Origin: Acidobacteriota bacterium
GTDB taxonomy: Bacteria > Acidobacteriota > Blastocatellia > RBC074
Length of the DNA: 35,982 nucleotides
NCBI GenBank assembly: GCA_018268995.1
Contig: JAFDVL010000013.1
Span: 101,312-137,293, forward strand
Direction: 5' to 3'
In this document: positions 32,677 through 35,982 of the stretch, in pieces
Layout: each line of letters opens with the position of its first letter
How positions within the stretch are numbered: the stretch's first letter is position 1
Program-made: the position numbers and the translations under genes
The notes under the pieces: generated by a model
Told to the model about the DNA's origin: nothing
The model's database searches: none
Seen by the model: the letters and a program-made list of their open reading frames with translations, nothing else

Positions 32677-34209
32677 CTATTTTACCAACCACAACAGGTT
32701 CACACCTGGTCGCAGCACGAATTCTTGTTGCCGATAGCCGGGCAACTTCTTTGTGACTTCTTCCTGCTGGCTGGCGGCGGCGATGATGGCTGGCCCGGTA
32801 AAATTTTCCGGGACTTCCTGCGTATAGCCACTAATCTGATAGCTTCGCAAATACCACGGCAGCGGCCAGTAATCGGGCGAAGCGATATGAATCGCAGCAG
32901 GCTTCACGCGATAGATTTCCTGCACCAGGTTCAGCAAATCTTTGTCCGTTTGTGCATACACATAACCATATTGCGTGTCTGAATAAGCCCGCAACTTCAG
33001 CCGTTCGCCCCAGGCCGGAAAATAGCCGATGTGATTTTCGTTATCTTCGTAACCAACGAAATTCACCTGCCACGAAGTTTTCGCAATCGGCATGGCAACA
33101 GCAATCAGCAGAGCAATGAACGCGATTTGCGGCGCAGTGAAACGCAAGGCTGAAAAGATTTCTTGCGCGACAGAGCCGCTGAAAACAGCCAGCGCAATCA
33201 GCATACTTACCATCAGCCACGGCGTTTTATAGGGAATGATCGAATACCCAAGAATCATGCCAAACGCCCACGCCATTGTGAACAAACCAAATCTCGCCCC
33301 GCGCCACAGCATGACCAATGTGCCAATGATGGCAGTAATTACCAGTGGCAATTCCAGTTTGATGAGGATGCCCAGGTAATACCTGAATTCGTGATCGTGA
33401 ATGCCTTCTTTCACACCGCGTCCTGTCCACATAAACACGGAGCGAAGGAAATCCATTGGCCCTTTTAGATTCGTGAAAAATGAGGTGTAAAAAACAATGT
33501 AGATCGCGAAAAAGATCAGCAAAAACGGCAGCAATGATTTGATGAGATATTCATTGAGTTGTCGGAACGGCGGAAGCGAGACGGCTTCACCTTTTACCAT
33601 TTGCCGCAACGCATCCCACGCAAAAGCACATACCACAGCCAGTACCAGCACGACTACGGTATGAACGGACGTTTCTTTGGTGACGAATAACAAGCCAGTG
33701 AAAACCGAAAACACAGCGAGGTTGTATGACTTGCGCCAGTTATATGCCGCGACAATCATGCCCACAGTGAAAAAGCCAAACGAAGATTCGTGAATAAAAT
33801 CGCGGGAGTAATACACCAACCCCGGACACAAGGCCAAACTCCACGTCGCCACCGGCAGCCCGACCACGCCTAACCCGCGCCGCAAGCCCCACATCCAAAC
33901 CACCGTCAGAACGCCACACAAAGACGGAAAGGCACGTAAGGCAAAATCTGTCTTGCCTAGAATCTTGATAGCAACCAACACAAAGTAATACAGGGATGGG
34001 CCGTGGTAGTTTGTCGGATCATATCTGTAATCCCAGCGGTCTGCCAGATTAAGCAGGAAATAGGAATTGACGCCTTCGTCATGATGCAATGGCTTGAGTT
34101 CCAGCCAGTAAAATCGCAGAAAAATTGCCGCAACTACGGCCAGCAAGTAAGCAATCGTACTGAGAATTTCCGCCCTTCGGTTTGTAGGAATTTCTATTTC
34201 CCTCTCCAT
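32677..34209 (-). CDS. TIGR03663 (Agl23-like) GT-C membrane protein
   Basis: The 510-residue protein has about ten hydrophobic helices. After the first one, LELKPLHHDEGVNSYF contains the H-H-D44-E45 loop characteristic of TIGR03663 and PMT-like GT-C proteins. Next is YDPTNYHGPSLYYFVLVAIK, the family signature, and YSRDFIHESSFGFF, also typical. The C-terminal soluble part (about 405-510) ends with a small beta domain. Archaeal Agl23-type proteins are associated with glycan flipping or transfer. It is the third GT-C protein in the window and not a close relative of the other two. It lies 112 bases after the DUF58 gene, with a hairpin between. No clear ribosome binding site is seen. Confidence 0.88.
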   Translation of the reverse strand: MEREIEIPTNRRAEILSTIAYLLAVVAAIFLRFYWLELKPLHHDEGVNSYFLLNLADRWDYRYDPTNYHGPSLYYFVLVAIKILGKTDFALRAFPSLCGVLTVVWMWGLRRGLGVVGLPVATWSLALCPGLVYYSRDFIHESSFGFFTVGMIVAAYNWRKSYNLAVFSVFTGLLFVTKETSVHTVVVLVLAVVCAFAWDALRQMVKGEAVSLPPFRQLNEYLIKSLLPFLLIFFAIYIVFYTSFFTNLKGPMDFLRSVFMWTGRGVKEGIHDHEFRYYLGILIKLELPLVITAIIGTLVMLWRGARFGLFTMAWAFGMILGYSIIPYKTPWLMVSMLIALAVFSGSVAQEIFSALRFTAPQIAFIALLIAVAMPIAKTSWQVNFVGYEDNENHIGYFPAWGERLKLRAYSDTQYGYVYAQTDKDLLNLVQEIYRVKPAAIHIASPDYWPLPWYLRSYQISGYTQEVPENFTGPAIIAAASQQEEVTKKLPGYRQQEFVLRPGVNLLWLVK

Positions 34210-34231
34210 AGATTAGATAACATCAGAATAA

Positions 34232-34307
34232 GCCACAGAGGACACAGAGCGCACGGAGAAAAGATACTGAAGAAAACTCTCTCTGTGTCCTCTGTGTCCT
34301 CTGTGGC
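34232..34307. repeat. Inverted repeat of CTCTGTGTC words
   Basis: GCCACAGAGGACACAGAG (34232-34249) pairs exactly with CTCTGTGTCCTCTGTGGC (34290-34307), and pairing continues inward imperfectly. The CTCTGTGTC/CCTCTGTGG words are tandemly repeated in the right arm. It sits between the DUF58 and Agl23-like genes. Confidence 0.75.
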
Positions 34308-34321
34308 TCAGCCTGAACTCT

Positions 34322-35641
34322 TCAAAGCAATCCGCGCGCCTTCACTTCCAAATACTTGTTCACCAACTGAAACGATAATTGCCCAGCCGGAACATCCAAT
34401 GCAAGTCCGCCCAGTTCCGTGATGCGCGCCAGCGCCTCTTCGCGTTGTTGCAATAATTCTTCGGCGACGCTTTGCCGATAGACGTCATCCACTTTCTTTG
34501 GCAGTTCGGACGCCAGCGCACGCAAATCGTTATCGCCAATCGTCACAATCAAAGGCAAATGACGCGGCATCAGCGTAGCCGTGTAGGCCAGCAATTCTGC
34601 CGATGCTTCGCGATCAATCAGGTCGGTCAAAATAATCACGAGCGAACGACGCTTGCAATGTTGCGAGAAATACTGAAACGCGCGTGCATAGGATGGCTCA
34701 GTCATCTGTGGTTTCAGGTTATACAACGCTTCCAGCATCGCATTGACCTGTGCATTGCCCTGTTGCGGCGGCAGGTAGGTCACAACTTCGCGAGTGAAGG
34801 CCAACAGCCCAACATTGTCCGCGCCACGATTTGCCACAAAGCCCACCGCCAACGCCGCATTGATCGCGTGATCCAGTTTCGACAAATCATCAATGCGCGA
34901 GGTCATCAGGCGTCCCGCATCCACCATGACCACGATGTTTTGATTACGCTCGGCCTGATATTGCCGTGTTACCAGCTTGCCGCGCCGCGCCGTCGCCGTC
35001 CACGAAATATGCCGGAGCGCATCGCCGCGCACATAATCTCGCAGGCTTTCAAATTCCCTGCCTTGTCCTTTCAATCGGGTGCGCCGAATGCCAATTTGCA
35101 AAAGCCGATTGCGCTGCGCCAGTAGTTCCTGTTGCTTGGCCGGACTGAGGTTGGGATAGACTTTGACACTTTGCGATGCCGGGATGCGGACTTGCTTGAT
35201 GACCAGTCCAAACGGCGCAGGCCAACGCAAAAGCAGGTCGCCAAAATGGTAATCACCTCGCGCGGCAGCAAACAGACGATAGCGTTGCATCACCGAATTG
35301 CGGGCCTTACGCGGAATTGAAAATTCCATCAATCGCTCACCGCGCAATTCCAAGTCCGGCGGATATTCATCTTTCAGGCTGAAGGTAATGTCGCGCGTTG
35401 GACGCATGGCAATTTCAAGTTGCACTTCATTTTCCGCGCCGATGATAAAGCGTTGTGACAAATGTCGTGTCGCCTGAATTTGAGAAACATCTTCTGTTTG
35501 TCGGTAATCCAACCACGCTGTCACAAGCAGCGCCAGATTCCAGCCTACGAGTAACCACTTGCTTCCCGCCCAGGGCCAGGTCAGCAATGGCGGAATCACG
35601 CCGAGAATGAGTAAGATGAAAAAGCGGCGAGTAAAGATCAT
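34322..35641 (-). CDS. DUF58 domain protein with membrane anchor
   Basis: The 439-residue protein has two N-terminal membrane helices (about 7-22 and 27-42), a beta-rich periplasm-facing or cytoplasmic segment, then the DUF58 core: [51 protein letters not shown], and a VWA-like Rossmann part to the end. DUF58 proteins usually accompany MoxR ATPases and VWA proteins in an operon; the upstream gene on this strand is only partly visible and neither partner is seen, so they may lie beyond the window. It probably serves in assembly or regulation of a membrane complex. Confidence 0.9.
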   Translation of the reverse strand: MIFTRRFFILLILGVIPPLLTWPWAGSKWLLVGWNLALLVTAWLDYRQTEDVSQIQATRHLSQRFIIGAENEVQLEIAMRPTRDITFSLKDEYPPDLELRGERLMEFSIPRKARNSVMQRYRLFAAARGDYHFGDLLLRWPAPFGLVIKQVRIPASQSVKVYPNLSPAKQQELLAQRNRLLQIGIRRTRLKGQGREFESLRDYVRGDALRHISWTATARRGKLVTRQYQAERNQNIVVMVDAGRLMTSRIDDLSKLDHAINAALAVGFVANRGADNVGLLAFTREVVTYLPPQQGNAQVNAMLEALYNLKPQMTEPSYARAFQYFSQHCKRRSLVIILTDLIDREASAELLAYTATLMPRHLPLIVTIGDNDLRALASELPKKVDDVYRQSVAEELLQQREEALARITELGGLALDVPAGQLSFQLVNKYLEVKARGLL

Positions 35642-35665
35642 AAGTATGGCGGAAAATAAGCTGTA

Positions 35666-35982
35666 TTAGTGCGCTAACCACAAAGGAATTTTGAGGCCTT
35701 CGCCTGTAATACTCTCGGCCTTCTTATTAATTATAAAAACGACATGGGTCGGATTGATCTCCAATTTGTCAATATAACCAACCCGAAGAAAGTACTTGCC
35801 AGCCTTCACGCTTTTCATTTCAAATCGGCCATCCTTATCAGTCTTACAAGCTTTGACCCTTTTTTGAGTAAGAGGTATTTGGGAATGCGAAACGTTCTTA
35901 AATTGAGAGGGATACTTAAAAACTTCAATGATTACTTCTGCCGCAGGATGTCCAGCCAACCTTGCTGCCTGACAAAAAATGG
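35666..35982 (-). CDS. Partial protein with carboxypeptidase-regulatory-like domain
   Basis: The reading frame is open from the stop at 35666 to the window edge, so only the C-terminal 105 residues are visible. After AARLAGHPAAEVIIEVFKYP the segment ACKTDKDGRFEMKSVKAGKYFLRVGYID follows the transthyretin-like CarboxypepD_reg pattern (T-D-x-x-G-x-F-x-x, then G-x-Y). Such domains are common in secreted and surface proteins of Acidobacteriota. The function of the rest is unknown. It precedes the DUF58 gene with 24 bases between, so they may be co-transcribed. Confidence 0.75.
   Translation of the reverse strand, partial: IFCQAARLAGHPAAEVIIEVFKYPSQFKNVSHSQIPLTQKRVKACKTDKDGRFEMKSVKAGKYFLRVGYIDKLEINPTHVVFIINKKAESITGEGLKIPLWLAH

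Overview
The window looks like a chromosomal segment of an uncultured or poorly studied Acidobacteriota, probably Blastocatellia-like. That placement is an inference. It rests on two tandem von Willebrand factor A proteins of the type expanded in Acidobacteria, the DUF1080, DUF2264 and TIGR03663 (Agl23-like) families, GC content near 50 percent, and intergenic gaps filled with short nested palindromes. I see no rRNA, tRNA, CRISPR array, transposase or phage gene.

Layout. 0.3-5.2 kb: a small ADP-ribosyltransferase-like protein, a secreted DUF1080 protein, an NtrB-type sensor kinase, a phosphomannose-isomerase-type cupin and an SDR oxidoreductase. 5.5-10.6 kb: housekeeping genes (DegP/HtrA protease, enoyl-CoA hydratase, folC, sucD), two of them closed by clear terminators. 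10.9-20.0 kb: a secreted protein of unknown function, a small GGQ release-factor-like protein, two paralogous GT-C-type membrane proteins flanking two VWA proteins, a prepilin and an M50 protease. 20.4-22.7 kb: a lipid operon of CDP-alcohol phosphatidyltransferase, HAD phosphatase and PAP2. 22.7-24.1 kb: three tandem envelope proteins with an Sm-like core. 24.1-25.9 kb: DUF2264 and a secreted cupin.

25.9-29.5 kb is the most unusual part. A plus-strand run encodes an Hfq-like protein, ribosomal protein S21, IF-1 and two tiny proteins. A converging minus-strand run encodes an RRM protein, a zinc-ribbon/Tudor-like protein and a short RNA polymerase omega. The left run and the following locus start from near-identical promoters (TTGACA, 17 bp, TAGGGT), and both long leaders carry CTGAAATYCCTCAGA at the same distance. 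I read this as a possible coordinated RNA/translation accessory module, perhaps for cold or growth-transition response.

29.1-36.0 kb: three small unknown proteins, a RecQ helicase with an added C-terminal HEAT-like region, an Agl23-like GT-C protein, a DUF58 protein and the 3' part of a carboxypeptidase-regulatory-like protein. Throughout, gaps hold inverted repeats of several unrelated sequence families, including a 121-bp MITE-like element.
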